DNA of 64,000 nt from Variovorax sp. OV329 (GTDB lineage: Bacteria; Pseudomonadota; Gammaproteobacteria; Burkholderiales; Burkholderiaceae_C), in assembly GCF_900114785.1 (NCBI RefSeq), contig NZ_FOUG01000022.1, forward strand, positions 24,007 to 88,006, given 5' to 3'. A model generated the notes under the pieces. That model was given only the letters and a program-made list of their open reading frames with translations, had not been told where the DNA came from and did not search any database. Both the position numbers and the translations under genes were made by a program. Positions 41,204 to 50,158 of the stretch are shown in pieces (the first letter of the stretch is position 1; each line of letters begins with the position of its first letter).

Positions 41204-41875
41204 ATGGCACCCATCATGGCCACAAGGCTGGCAACGGTCCTCGCAGCAGCGCTGCTTTGTGCTTGCGCTACCCAGCCGCCTGCGGGACCGGGCATCGGCT
41301 CGGGCGCGGCCTACGTGCCGGTCGTCGACATGGACGGCGTGAATCCCCAGACGCTGGCTTCGGATGTAGGCATCTGTCGCGAAGCGGCCTCCAGCGTACG
41401 GGTGATGCGCGCCAGGGAGCGCAATGACGTCAGCGACGTCATCGTGATCAGCGCGGGCCTCTTCGTGCCCTACGGGCTGGTGAGCATGGCCGCAGCGGCG
41501 GGTGTCGCGGCCGTATTCCTCGACGATGGAGTGACCCAGCCAGCGGACGACGCACTGCAGCAGAAGACGCTGGTCAACTGCATGGCGCGCAAGGGCTACC
41601 GCAACCTCGATCCGAACGTGACGGTGAGCTATCTCCCTCAGGCGCCCGCCGCGCCGCCGGCCCTGGCGCCGCCCACCGGGCGCGACGGCTACGTCGCCGA
41701 AAGCTACGCGAAATCAAACGTCTGCCAGGGCGAGCCAGCGAAGGCCGTGCTGTCAGGCAAGGGACCGGGCTTTGAGCGCTACAGCGTCAACTGCGGCGAC
41801 GCGGCGGGCGTTGCCTTGCGCTGCGAGTTTGGCCACTGCGCGCCGGAGACGACCGCAGTAGGCCGGCAGCCCTGA
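41204..41875 (+). CDS. Hypothetical lipoprotein
   Basis: A 223-residue protein with a lipoprotein signal (LATVLAAALLCAC). After it come an acidic region, a hydrophobic Ala/Gly-rich stretch (VISAGLFVPYGLVSMAAAAG) that could be a glycine-zipper-like membrane segment, a Pro-rich linker and a C-terminal part with paired Cys (VNCGDAAGVALRCEFGHC). Start is uncertain between ATG 41204 and ATG 41216; GGAG touches the first and is 12 bases from the second. Family not recognised. Confidence 0.65.
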   Translation: MAPIMATRLATVLAAALLCACATQPPAGPGIGSGAAYVPVVDMDGVNPQTLASDVGICREAASSVRVMRARERNDVSDVIVISAGLFVPYGLVSMAAAAGVAAVFLDDGVTQPADDALQQKTLVNCMARKGYRNLDPNVTVSYLPQAPAAPPALAPPTGRDGYVAESYAKSNVCQGEPAKAVLSGKGPGFERYSVNCGDAAGVALRCEFGHCAPETTAVGRQP

Positions 41876-42008
41876 CGCCTGGCCGCTTTCTCCCTTGAAT
41901 CCGCGGGTCGTTGAAGATCAGCGGGGCAATGCCAGGACAGCCAGGGACCGCCTGTGCCCCTCGGTGAGGAGTCGGGAGGCATCCTGGATGCACGGGCCCG
42001 GCAAGCGC

Positions 42009-42033
42009 AAAAAAAAGCTCCCGAAGGAGCTTT
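42009..42033 (-). terminator. Rho-independent terminator of the RRM gene
   Basis: On the minus strand an 8-bp perfect stem AAAGCTCC/GGAGCTTT with a TTCG tetraloop runs into eight T residues. It starts 12 bases after the RRM stop codon. Confidence 0.9.
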
Positions 42034-42045
42034 CAGAGCTAGTGC

Positions 42046-42450
42046 TTAGTAGCCGCCGCGGCCACCGCCACCGCCGCCACTGCGATTGCCGCCGCCATAG
42101 CCGCCGCCGCCACCGCCGCCATAGCCGCCGCCGCCACCACCGCCATAACCGCCGCCGCTGCGACCACCACCACCGCCGTAGCCGCCACCTGCGGGACGGG
42201 GCTCCATGGGACGGGCCTCATTCACAGTCAGGCTGCGACCGCCGAGCGATTGGCCATTGAGGCCTTCGATGGCCGCCTGCGCTTCCGCGTCGGTGCCCAT
42301 TTCGACGAAGCCGAAGCCCTTGGAGCGGTCGGTATCGCGCTCCATCATCACCTTGGCGCTGGCGACCGAGCCGTATTGGCTGAAAGCCTGTTGAAGATCG
42401 TTGTCGCGCACGGAGTAGGCGAGGTTGCCTACGTAAAGTTTCTTGCCCAT
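42046..42450 (-). CDS. Glycine-rich RRM RNA-binding protein
   Basis: A 134-residue protein with one RRM: RNP2 LYVGNL at 5-10 and RNP1 KGFGFVEM at 44-51. From residue about 87 on it is a GGYGGGGG-type repeat tail, which is low complexity and may drive condensation or RNA annealing. This is the cold-inducible RNA-binding type found in cyanobacteria and betaproteobacteria, acting as an RNA chaperone. A clear AGGAG precedes the ATG, and a strong terminator follows. The tail DNA is a run of GCC/ACC triplets prone to length change. Confidence 0.93.
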   Translation of the reverse strand: MGKKLYVGNLAYSVRDNDLQQAFSQYGSVASAKVMMERDTDRSKGFGFVEMGTDAEAQAAIEGLNGQSLGGRSLTVNEARPMEPRPAGGGYGGGGGRSGGGYGGGGGGGYGGGGGGGYGGGNRSGGGGGGRGGY

Positions 42451-42637
42451 TCAGGACTCCTGTTCAAACCAAAAAAACGAAGCGGGAGTCCCAGAGTCAC
42501 AACAAACAAATAATGCGCTGTGGCGCGAAACCAGCCGATCGCCGGACACGGACCGTCCACCAATGGACCGGTTCGTCCCTATATTGTCGTTCATTTGACG
42601 AGGTTTGGGAAAGTTCCCTGCTTGGCCCTTGACTTTA

Positions 42638-42660
42638 CCTGACTGGCGTCAGGGCGCCAG
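42638..42660. promoter_or_regulatory. Two overlapping, mutually exclusive hairpins
   Basis: CCTGAC-TGGC-GTCAGG (42638-42653) and CTGGCG-TCAGGG-CGCCAG (42643-42660) share bases, so only one can form. They lie in the 266-bp gap between the RRM gene and the LysR gene. A TTGACT at 42629 is just upstream. They could be a switch or chance GC-rich symmetry. The rest of the gap shows an AT-rich stretch (CCTATATTG) near 42580, a likely promoter for the RRM gene. Confidence 0.3.
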
Positions 42661-42716
42661 GGACAATATGCGGCTGGCGCGCAGGGGCTACTTCCAGAAC
42701 ATCTGACCTGGTGCCG

Positions 42717-43691
42717 CTACACGGCGGCGGCATGCTTCATGCGCAGCGCGGTCTCGACCACCACGCTGCGCAGCGATTGCACCGTGGGGTGGGATTCCAC
42801 TTCCTTCAGGGTGAAGAAGCTCACCGGCGGCAGGTTCCAGTTCAGCCGGTAAGGCAGCGCGGCCCATTGGGATGAGCGCTCCATCTCCACCATGACGTCG
42901 CGCGCGAACATGGTGATGGCGTTGGGCTCCTGGCGCAGCACCATCTCGATGCTGCGCAGCGAGGTGCTCTCCAGGATGGGCATGGGCGGCTGGACGCCTG
43001 CACCGACGAAGACCGCGTTGTAGGTCCGGCGCATGGGCGTGTTGGGCGGCGGCAGGATCCAGTCCAGCTGCGCGAGACGGGCCCAGTCCAGCGGCCCGCG
43101 CGAGAGGCGCGCGACGTTCTTCGCGCCCACCACGAGGCAGGGCTCCTGCTCGTAGATGGCCTGCTGCACCAGCCCGCTCGCCTCGCCGTCGTACGAGCGG
43201 CCGATGGCGCAGTCGATCTCGCGTGCAAGAAGGCTGGCCACCAGTTCGTCCGTGGTGCCTTCACGCACCATCACCGAAATGCGTGGCGAGCGGTCCAGCA
43301 GATGCGTCAGGGCCGCCGCCATGAGCTGATGCGGCACCTGCTGCGTCAGGCCCAGCCGCAGGCGTCCGCCGCGTCCCGCTTCCAGCGAGGTGAGAACACG
43401 CGTGGTCGCTTCGAGCTCGGCGAGCCAGCGGCGTGCGCAATGCAGCGCGGCCTCTCCCGCAGCAGTCGGCACGAGACCGCGGCTCGTGCGGTCGAAAAGC
43501 CTGCTGCCGAAGATGTCCTCGACCTCGTGCAGCGCCTTGGTGATGGCCGGCTGGCTGAGCTGCATCTCGGCGGCCACGCGGACCAGCGAGCGATGCCGGT
43601 CGATGGCCTGCAGCAAGGAGAGTTGCCGCAGCTTCAGACGGGAAAGCAACGCGTGCTGCAGGGCAGCGGCAGGGTCCTGGACAGACGGCAA
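42717..43691 (-). CDS. LysR-family transcriptional regulator
   Basis: A 324-residue LTTR. HTH at about 18-75 (LVRVAAEMQLSQPAITKALHEVE) and a periplasmic-binding-type effector domain follow. The only workable start is TTG 43691, eight bases after GGAG, since an in-frame stop lies close upstream. The sequence is close to the PcaQ/GbpR group that controls uptake and breakdown of aromatic or sugar substrates. Divergent from the GAF-VOC-hydrolase-ABC operon, its likely target. Confidence 0.88.
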   Translation of the reverse strand: MPSVQDPAAALQHALLSRLKLRQLSLLQAIDRHRSLVRVAAEMQLSQPAITKALHEVEDIFGSRLFDRTSRGLVPTAAGEAALHCARRWLAELEATTRVLTSLEAGRGGRLRLGLTQQVPHQLMAAALTHLLDRSPRISVMVREGTTDELVASLLAREIDCAIGRSYDGEASGLVQQAIYEQEPCLVVGAKNVARLSRGPLDWARLAQLDWILPPPNTPMRRTYNAVFVGAGVQPPMPILESTSLRSIEMVLRQEPNAITMFARDVMVEMERSSQWAALPYRLNWNLPPVSFFTLKEVESHPTVQSLRSVVVETALRMKHAAAV

Positions 43692-43721
43692 GGACTTAAC
43701 TCCACGGTTATAGGTCTATCA

Positions 43722-43732
43722 GAAATTATTTC
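43722..43732. promoter_or_regulatory. AT-rich palindromic box in the LysR divergent promoter
   Basis: GAAATTATTTC is symmetric except for its centre and lies in the 75-bp gap between the LysR gene and the GAF-protein gene. Position and AT content suit a LysR recognition box that also overlaps one of the promoters. Confidence 0.4.
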
Positions 43733-43766
43733 ATTTTTGTGAATTGCGAGTCCTAGACTTTTCCCC

Positions 43767-44399
43767 ATGGACCCGATCGACGCACCGAAGACCGCCGCCA
43801 TCACGGCCGAGTTTCTGGACGAGCTCGCGCAGGCGCGCACTGCCGGCGAAGCGCTGTGGCGCATCGACCGCCAGCGCCTGCTGATCGCGCCAGGCGGCAT
43901 CTTCAGCATCCAGCAGAACGTGACGACCGCAAACGACGCGGCTGGCGAGATCCGGCTGCGCCGCTTCTACTCGTCGGAGGGCGGAAGCTTCCCGGTCAAT
44001 GGCACGAAGCGCAAGACGCTGACGCCCTGGACGGAATGCCTTTTCGCGCACAGCCGCGTGTTCGTCGGCGAGGGCGAGCATGTGCTCGCGCAGACCTTCG
44101 ACGACTTCGAGCAGCTGCGCGCCTACAAGCTGCGCAGCGTGGTGAACGTGCCGATGATGCAGGGCAAGCTCTGCTACGCCACCTTCAACGTCTTCGGCAC
44201 GCTCGCCCGCTGGCAGCCGGAGCAAGTCCTGGGCATCCGGCTGCTGGCGCTGGCCTGCGCGCGCTGGGTCACGCCCACGCCCGGCCTGGCCTACCGCGTG
44301 CCGGGCGCGTCCCCTGTCGCGCCCATCCGGGACGACTCCGATGCCTTGCCCTCTCCCGGCCTCGATGCCGAAGGCAGGGTGTCGGAGCGCCTCAACTGA
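43767..44399 (+). CDS. GAF-like domain protein
   Basis: A 210-residue cytoplasmic protein. The central part (YKLRSVVNVPMMQGKLCYAT and the following FNVFG) has the strand pattern of a GAF domain, and the N-terminus AEFLDELAQARTAGEALWRI is helical. There is no output domain, so it may be a ligand sensor or an enzyme accessory. It heads the operon of a VOC protein, a hydrolase and an ABC transporter. Function not assigned. Confidence 0.65.
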   Translation: MDPIDAPKTAAITAEFLDELAQARTAGEALWRIDRQRLLIAPGGIFSIQQNVTTANDAAGEIRLRRFYSSEGGSFPVNGTKRKTLTPWTECLFAHSRVFVGEGEHVLAQTFDDFEQLRAYKLRSVVNVPMMQGKLCYATFNVFGTLARWQPEQVLGIRLLALACARWVTPTPGLAYRVPGASPVAPIRDDSDALPSPGLDAEGRVSERLN

Positions 44400-44412
44400 A
44401 AAGGGGAACACG

Positions 44413-44823
44413 ATGCCAGTGACTGCCCTGCACCACTTCACGATCCGCTGCACGCCGGACGAGCTGCCGCCGCTGCTGGACTTCTACACCCGCGTGATGC
44501 GCCTGACGGCCGGTGCGCGCCCGGAGATTCCGGCGCCCGGAGCGTGGCTCTATGCCGACGGCCAGCCGATCGTCCATCTCTACGCTCACCTGTCGACGCC
44601 CGACGAGCCGGTGAACCTTGCCACCGGCCACCTCGACCACATCTCCTTCCGTTCGCGCGGCATCGTCGAAATGCGAGAACACCTGCGCGCAATGGACGTG
44701 CCCTTCGCCGAGGCGCCCATCCCCGGCTGGGCGATCCAACAGCTCTTCCTGCACGATCCGCGCGGCCTCAAGATCGAGATGACCTTCTGGATGGACCAGG
44801 AAGAGCAAGGAGGCGCCGCATGA
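44413..44823 (+). CDS. VOC-superfamily protein (glyoxalase/dioxygenase fold)
   Basis: A 136-residue protein with a single VOC module: H7 or H8 in TALHHFTIRC, H75-type residue in GHLDHISF and a late Glu in GLKIEMTFW are candidate metal ligands. It could be an isomerase, lyase or small ring-cleavage-type enzyme. AAGGGG precedes ATG 44413, and its stop overlaps the start of the alpha/beta hydrolase gene, implying linked steps. Confidence 0.8.
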   Translation: MPVTALHHFTIRCTPDELPPLLDFYTRVMRLTAGARPEIPAPGAWLYADGQPIVHLYAHLSTPDEPVNLATGHLDHISFRSRGIVEMREHLRAMDVPFAEAPIPGWAIQQLFLHDPRGLKIEMTFWMDQEEQGGAA

Positions 44824-45611
44824 CGCGCTTCGTCCAGGCCGGCGACCTCCGCATCGCGTTCGACCGCGAGGGCGAGGGTCCCCCGCTGCTGCTGATGCAC
44901 GGCGCGGAGGCCTCGCGGCAGATGTTCTCTGCGCTGGTGCCGCACCTGGCGAAGCACTTCACCGTGATTGCCTACGACCAGCGCGATTGCGGCGAGACCG
45001 AGGGGCCGGACCACGCATCGACGCTCACGGATCTCGCCAAGGATGCACAGGCACTCGTCACGGCGCTGGGCTTGCGGCGGGTGCACGTGTTCGGTTCCTC
45101 CTTCGGCGGGCGGGTGGCGCAGGCGCTGGCGTTGCTCTACCCGCGCCTGGTCGACCACCTGGTGCTGGGCAGTACCTGGCCACTGCCCAGGCCCTACGAG
45201 GAACTGTGCCCCGACGCACGCCGGCTCGTGGAACTGCGGCGCGGCCTGCCCGGCACGGCCGAGGAACTCGCGACCTGGTTCTTCCCCGAAGCGTTCCTCG
45301 AGAAGCGGCCGGAGTTGCGGCGCATCTTTGCCAACGCCAGGCCCGAATCGGCGCGCTCCGCCCGCCGTGCCGCAACCGTGGCGACGGCCTTCGACAAGGG
45401 AGTGGCCGACATCGTCGCGCCCACGCTGGTACTGGCCGGCGAACTCGATCGCGTGGTGCCGCCGGCCGTGACGCTCGCGATGGCGGCCCGGATCCGCGGT
45501 GCCGACGCGGCGCTGCTGCCCGCCATCGGCCACGTCACCGCGATGCAGGCACCCGAGGTGCTGGCGCATCACATCGTCCGCTTCCTGAATCCAGAAGGAG
45601 CCAAGCCATGA
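44820..45611 (+). CDS. Alpha/beta-fold hydrolase
   Basis: A 263-residue hydrolase. The nucleophile is S94 in GSSFGG, the acid is in AGELDRVVPP, and the His is in GHVTAM near the C-terminus; the oxyanion loop is MHGAEAS. Many such enzymes hydrolyse esters or ring-fission products. ATG overlaps the VOC stop, and its own stop overlaps the start of the ABC ATPase gene, so the operon is translated as a chain. Confidence 0.88.
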   Translation: MTRFVQAGDLRIAFDREGEGPPLLLMHGAEASRQMFSALVPHLAKHFTVIAYDQRDCGETEGPDHASTLTDLAKDAQALVTALGLRRVHVFGSSFGGRVAQALALLYPRLVDHLVLGSTWPLPRPYEELCPDARRLVELRRGLPGTAEELATWFFPEAFLEKRPELRRIFANARPESARSARRAATVATAFDKGVADIVAPTLVLAGELDRVVPPAVTLAMAARIRGADAALLPAIGHVTAMQAPEVLAHHIVRFLNPEGAKP

Positions 45612-46408
45612 GAATGAACCAGCAACGCGCACGCGGGCGGCCCGACTACATCCGCATCGAAGGACTCTCCAAGCACTTCGGCGATGGCGGCGAAGGCGTG
45701 CTGGCCCTCAAGGGCATCGATTGCACCATCGAGCAGGGCAGCTTCGTGACCATCGTCGGCCCCAGCGGCTGCGGCAAGAGCACCTTGCTGCGCATCCTCG
45801 CCGGCCTGCTGGACTACGACATCGGCCAGGTCGTGCTCGACGAGCAGCCGATCCGAGGCACGCGGCGCGACGTGGGCGTGGTGTTCCAGAGCTCGATCCT
45901 GCTGCCCTGGCGCACCATTCTCGAGAACGTGATGTTGCCGGCCGAGGTGCTGGGCATCCCGACGAAGCAGGCGTGCGAGCGCGCGATGCAGCTGCTGCAC
46001 ATGGTCCGGCTCGACGGCTTCGAGCACAAGCTGCCCCGCCAGCTGAGCGGCGGCATGCAGCAGCGCGCCTCGATCGCCCGGGCCCTGCTGCACGACCCGA
46101 AGATCCTGCTGATGGACGAGCCCTTCGGCGCCCTGGACGCGATGACGCGCGAGCGCATGAACCTGGAGCTGCAGCGCATCTGGATGGAAAGCGGCAAGAC
46201 CGTCGTGCTCATCACCCACTCGATCCCCGAGGCGGTGTTCCTCGGCGACCGGGTGTTCGTGATGTCTCCGCGCCCCGGCACGCTGGAGCGCGTGCTGCCC
46301 ATCGACCTGCCGCGTCCGCGCTCGATGGAGGTGATGTCCCACCCCGTCTTCGCCGCCGCATCGGCATCCATCCGCGAGCGCTTCTCGCACGCCGCTTCCT
46401 TCGACTGA
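45608..46408 (+). CDS. ABC transporter ATPase, nitrate/sulfonate/taurine type
   Basis: A 266-residue ATPase with Walker A GPSGCGKST, signature LSGGMQQR, Walker B ILLMDEPF and the switch His in VLITHS. FQSSILLPWRTILEN at the Q-loop is typical of the SsuB/TauB group. It energises the importer formed with the permease at 46420 and the receptor at 47354. Cargo is probably the compound handled by the VOC protein and hydrolase upstream. Confidence 0.94.
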   Translation: MRMNQQRARGRPDYIRIEGLSKHFGDGGEGVLALKGIDCTIEQGSFVTIVGPSGCGKSTLLRILAGLLDYDIGQVVLDEQPIRGTRRDVGVVFQSSILLPWRTILENVMLPAEVLGIPTKQACERAMQLLHMVRLDGFEHKLPRQLSGGMQQRASIARALLHDPKILLMDEPFGALDAMTRERMNLELQRIWMESGKTVVLITHSIPEAVFLGDRVFVMSPRPGTLERVLPIDLPRPRSMEVMSHPVFAAASASIRERFSHAASFD

Positions 46409-46419
46409 GAGGTGCTTCC

Positions 46420-47310
46420 ATGACCACCGCCATGCTCACCACCAACGATTCAATCGCGGAGACCGGGGATGCCGCAGCCCGCCCCGCGAAGTCGAACCAG
46501 AAGCGCCGCGCCAACCCGCTCGCGTCGACGCGGGTGCAGTCGATCCTGCTGCTCATCGCACTGCTCGGTTCGTGGGAAGGGGCCGTGCGGCTGTTCAAGG
46601 TGCCCAGGCACCTGGTGCCGCCGGTCAGCGACATCGCAGTCGCCCTCTGGCGCGGCCTGGCAACGGGTCCGCTCGCGAAGGACGGCTTCTGGTACCACGG
46701 CGGCGTGACCGTGGCCGAAATCCTGCTGGGCTTCCTGATCGGCAGCGGCATCGGCCTGGCGATCGGCATCGTCGTGTCGCAGATGCCCAGGGTCGAGGCC
46801 CTGCTGGAGCCCTACGTCGCCGCCCTGCAGAGCGTGCCCAAGGTGGCGATCGCGCCCATCATCGTGGTGTGGCTGGGCTTTGGCATCGGCTCCAAGGTGG
46901 TGATCATCTGCCTGCTCACCTTCTTCCCGGTGCTGGTCACCAGCATCGCGGGCTTCAAGGCGGTGGACCCCGACCGCATCGACCTGCTGCGCTCGCTGTC
47001 CGCAACGCAGTGGCAGATCTTTCGCAAGGCGAAGTTTCCGAGCGCCCTGCCCTACATCTTTGCGGGCCTGAACATGGCCGCGGCCTTCAGCGTGGTGGGC
47101 GCGGTGGTCGGCGAGTTCGTCGGCGCGCAGGCCGGGCTCGGGGTGCTGATCCTGCAGATGGAGGCGCAGGCCGACACCGGCGGCAGCTTCGCGGTGTGCG
47201 TGGTGCTGTCGGTGATCGGCATCGCACTCACCGGCTTCTTGCGCCGCATCCAGCGCCGCGTGCTGCACTGGATGCCGCCCGACACCTCGCAGCGGACGGT
47301 CAATGTCTGA
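46420..47310 (+). CDS. ABC transporter permease, nitrate/sulfonate/taurine type
   Basis: A 296-residue inner-membrane subunit with about six helices after a charged 35-residue head. The EAA-type coupling loop is seen as LLRSLSATQWQIFRKAKFPS. It is 11 bp after the ATPase gene. Pairs with the ATPase and the receptor on either side. Confidence 0.93.
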   Translation: MTTAMLTTNDSIAETGDAAARPAKSNQKRRANPLASTRVQSILLLIALLGSWEGAVRLFKVPRHLVPPVSDIAVALWRGLATGPLAKDGFWYHGGVTVAEILLGFLIGSGIGLAIGIVVSQMPRVEALLEPYVAALQSVPKVAIAPIIVVWLGFGIGSKVVIICLLTFFPVLVTSIAGFKAVDPDRIDLLRSLSATQWQIFRKAKFPSALPYIFAGLNMAAAFSVVGAVVGEFVGAQAGLGVLILQMEAQADTGGSFAVCVVLSVIGIALTGFLRRIQRRVLHWMPPDTSQRTVNV

Positions 47311-47353
47311 ACGCCCTGCCCGTTCCATCAGTTTCTTCGTGAAGGAGTGAACC

Positions 47354-48451
47354 ATGTTGACGCGACGTGATTTCGGCCTGGGCCTCGGCGCCATGGGTCT
47401 GGCCGCGGGCCTGCCGGCGCTGGCGCAGAGCGTGCGGATGATGCGGGTGGCCAACACCGCGGCGGTGAACGATCCGCAGCAGTGCTTCTGCACCGCGGGC
47501 CAGCATCCCAAGCTCAATTTCTACAAGCCCAAGGGCGTGGACGTGGAGTACGTCAACATGTCCAGCATGACGCAGGCGCTGCAGAGCCTGCGCGGCGGGC
47601 ATGTGGAGTTCGGGCCGGCCGTGCCCGGCGTGCTGCTGCCGGCAATGGCCAAGGACCCGGGGCTGGACCTGGTGGTCGTCTACAAGTGGCTGCCGCGCAA
47701 TGCGAACGTGATCGTGGTCAAGCCAGGCAGCCCGATCAAGTCGGCGGCGGACCTGGCGGGCAAGCGCATCGGGGTGCGCAGCCAGGGCGACACCGGCATC
47801 GTCATCACCAAGACCGTGCTGGCCGAACTGGGGCTGAAGGACGACAAGTGCGAGTACATCGCCATCGGCGACGGCGCGCCTGCGGGCGCGGCCATCGACA
47901 ACGACCGGGTGGATGCGATGGTGGCCTTCGACACCGCCACCGCCCGCATCGAGCTGGTGGGAACCAAGCTGCGCTACGTGCCGCTCCCGCCGAAGTTCGC
48001 ACAGCTGGGCTCGGGCTGGATGTGCGTGCCCCGCAAGCTCCTGAAGGAGGATCGCAAGTCCCTCGTGGCCCTGTTCCAGGGCATCGCCAAGTCCACGATC
48101 TTCTCGAACACGAACCTCGATACCGCCATCGACCTGCACTGGGCGGTGTATCCCGAGAGCCGGCCCAAGGGCCGCAGCGAGGAGGAGGCGCGCAAGGAGC
48201 TGGCCTTCATCCTCAAGGACCGAAAGAACAGCTGGATGCGCCGCCCGGACGATCCGGATCAGCGCATGGGCGCATCGTCCCTGGCCGAATGGAAGGCCAA
48301 CATCGAGATGACAGCCGAGAGCACCAGGAACCCGAAGCTGGCCGAGGAGCTCGGCGACCCCAATCGCCTGTTCACCAACGAGTTGATCGACGACATCAAC
48401 GCCTTCGACAAGCAGGCGGTGGTCCAGATGGCCAGGGAGTTCAAGCTGTAG
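47354..48451 (+). CDS. ABC transporter substrate-binding protein, NMT1/TauA-like, Tat signal
   Basis: A 365-residue receptor. The signal TRRDFGLGLGAMGLAAG is of the twin-arginine type. The mature protein has the NMT1/THI5-like fold (SMTQALQSLRGGHVEFG; NVIVVKPGSPIKSAADLAGK) and a Cys pair (QCFC) near the N-terminus. GAAGGAG lies six bases before ATG 47354. Tat export suggests folding or a cofactor before export. Ligand unknown. Confidence 0.9.
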   Translation: MLTRRDFGLGLGAMGLAAGLPALAQSVRMMRVANTAAVNDPQQCFCTAGQHPKLNFYKPKGVDVEYVNMSSMTQALQSLRGGHVEFGPAVPGVLLPAMAKDPGLDLVVVYKWLPRNANVIVVKPGSPIKSAADLAGKRIGVRSQGDTGIVITKTVLAELGLKDDKCEYIAIGDGAPAGAAIDNDRVDAMVAFDTATARIELVGTKLRYVPLPPKFAQLGSGWMCVPRKLLKEDRKSLVALFQGIAKSTIFSNTNLDTAIDLHWAVYPESRPKGRSEEEARKELAFILKDRKNSWMRRPDDPDQRMGASSLAEWKANIEMTAESTRNPKLAEELGDPNRLFTNELIDDINAFDKQAVVQMAREFKL

Positions 48452-48505
48452 CCAGCCGGCCGACCCTTTTGGCAATCGACGACTCTCGTATCCAGGAGCA
48501 GACCC

Positions 48506-49627
48506 ATGGACGTTCTCATCTCCGGAGCCAGCATGGCCGGCCTGTCGGCCGCCTACTGGTTTGCCCGTCTCGGTCACCAGGTGACGGTTGTCGAACGCTC
48601 GGACGGCCTGCGGCCGGGCGGCGCACCCATCGACGTTCGTGGCCGCGCGATCGGGACCGCGCAGCGCATGGGCATCCTGGCGCGCATCGACGACGAGAAA
48701 GTCCGCGTCCTCGAGCCGGCGAAGGTCCTCGACGGCACGGGAGCGCAGGTGGCGACGCTCGACCTGCGCTGGTTCGCCAACGAGACCGACGAGGACACCG
48801 AGATCACGCGGGACCGGCTCAACCAGATCCTGCTCGGCGCAATCCCCGAGGGGGTCGAGTTCCGCTTCAGGACTTCCATCGCATCGATCGCCGATGGTGC
48901 CGCGGGCGTGGACATCGCCTTCACGGATGGATCGGCGGGCCACTACGACCTGGTGGTCGGTGCCGACGGACTCCATTCCAACGTGCGCAAGCTCGCCTTC
49001 GGACCGGAGAAGGACTACGTGCGCCACTTCGGCTACTACGTTGCGCTCGTCGACCTGCCGAACGACCGGGCGTGGCAGCGCGGCATGCTCAACGTCCCCG
49101 GGCTGACGATTGCCGTGCGCGATGCGGGCGACGGACCGCAGGGCATGATGCTCGTCGCGAGCTCCGAGCTGGACTATGACTACCGCGACCTCGACGCCCA
49201 GCGCGGGTTGATCGGCGACTTCCTCTCCCGCGTCGATGCCTGGCAGGTGCCCGCCTTGCGCGCAGCCTTCACCGACCCTGCCGCAAAGGGCTTTTACTTC
49301 GACTCGGTGAGCCAGACCCACATGCCCAGCTGGATCCAGGGCAACGTGGCGGTCATCGGCGATGCCGGTCACTGCGCTGCGCTGTTGTCGGGCATGGGCA
49401 CGACGCTGGCGATGGTGGCCGCCGAAGCGCTGGCGAACACCTGGACCGAGTTCGGCGGCAACACGACTGCTGCGTCGCCGGCCTACCACGAGCGCCTGCG
49501 CCCTTACGTCCAGCAATGCCAGGCCTTCGCTCTGGAGGGTGCACCGATCATGGTGCCGGCGACCCAGCAGGCGCTGGACGAGCGCAACGCGACTTTCCGG
49601 GAATACGCGGCGAGGTTCGCGAAATGA
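48506..49627 (+). CDS. FAD-dependent monooxygenase (PHBH fold)
   Basis: A 373-residue flavoprotein hydroxylase. The FAD fingerprint is VLISGASMAGLSAAYWFARL, the second FAD motif is AVIGDAGHCA, and VVGADGLHSNVR is the DG motif. It resembles TetX/para-hydroxybenzoate hydroxylase relatives. AGGAG precedes ATG 48506. It is 54 bp after the ABC operon on the same strand and may be the first enzyme to act on the imported compound, but this is inference. Confidence 0.9.
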   Translation: MDVLISGASMAGLSAAYWFARLGHQVTVVERSDGLRPGGAPIDVRGRAIGTAQRMGILARIDDEKVRVLEPAKVLDGTGAQVATLDLRWFANETDEDTEITRDRLNQILLGAIPEGVEFRFRTSIASIADGAAGVDIAFTDGSAGHYDLVVGADGLHSNVRKLAFGPEKDYVRHFGYYVALVDLPNDRAWQRGMLNVPGLTIAVRDAGDGPQGMMLVASSELDYDYRDLDAQRGLIGDFLSRVDAWQVPALRAAFTDPAAKGFYFDSVSQTHMPSWIQGNVAVIGDAGHCAALLSGMGTTLAMVAAEALANTWTEFGGNTTAASPAYHERLRPYVQQCQAFALEGAPIMVPATQQALDERNATFREYAARFAK

Positions 49628-49719
49628 ACTGAAGGCATTGGGCGGGGCCGCTAAGATTCCTGCACGTCCAGTCCGAACTCACACGCGTCCCCCGAACCGT
49701 GCAACCGCTACCTACTCAA

Positions 49720-50025
49720 ATGGTCACCTGCTATCTCCGATACGTCATCGACCCATTCAAGCTCAAGGAATTCGAACACTACGCCAAGCTCTGGATTCCG
49801 CTTGTCGACACCTTGGGTGGGCAGCACCACGGCTACTTTCTGCCGTCGGAAGGAGCAAACAACATTGCGCTTGCCATGTTCACGTTTCCAAGCCTGGCGG
49901 CCTACGAGAAGTACCGTGCGCTGTCTGCCCAGGATTGCGCGTGCCAGGACGCATTCAAGTATGCGGAAGACACGCGTTGCATCATCAGCTATGAGCGCAG
50001 TTTCTTCAGGCCCGTGTTCGCGTGA
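49720..50025 (+). CDS. NIPSNAP-family protein
   Basis: A 101-residue ferredoxin-like-fold protein (TCYLRYVIDPFKLKEFEHYA; then YFLPSEGANNIALAMFTFPS). The pattern matches NIPSNAP domain proteins, whose biochemical role in bacteria is unclear. ATG 49720 is preferred over an in-frame GTG seven codons earlier because the family block begins with it. Confidence 0.82.
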   Translation: MVTCYLRYVIDPFKLKEFEHYAKLWIPLVDTLGGQHHGYFLPSEGANNIALAMFTFPSLAAYEKYRALSAQDCACQDAFKYAEDTRCIISYERSFFRPVFA

Positions 50026-50158
50026 ACAAGGAGGACGGATCAAGCGGCTCCCTTGACTGGCAGTCGCCGGCACGTGGTCGCCGGGTGGCGGACCCGAGCG
50101 CTTGAGCGATCCGGAGAGACGGCACACAATGGCCGGCCCAGCAACTGCAGGAGACTCC

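Noticed and set aside
42050..42190. Regular GCC/ACC triplet repeats that could look like a repeat array
   Set aside because: They encode the Gly/Tyr-rich tail of the RRM protein; no spacers, so not CRISPR.
47300..49516. A 738-residue minus-strand frame over the ABC receptor and monooxygenase genes
   Set aside because: Same shadow composition, no start context, fully antisense to recognised genes.
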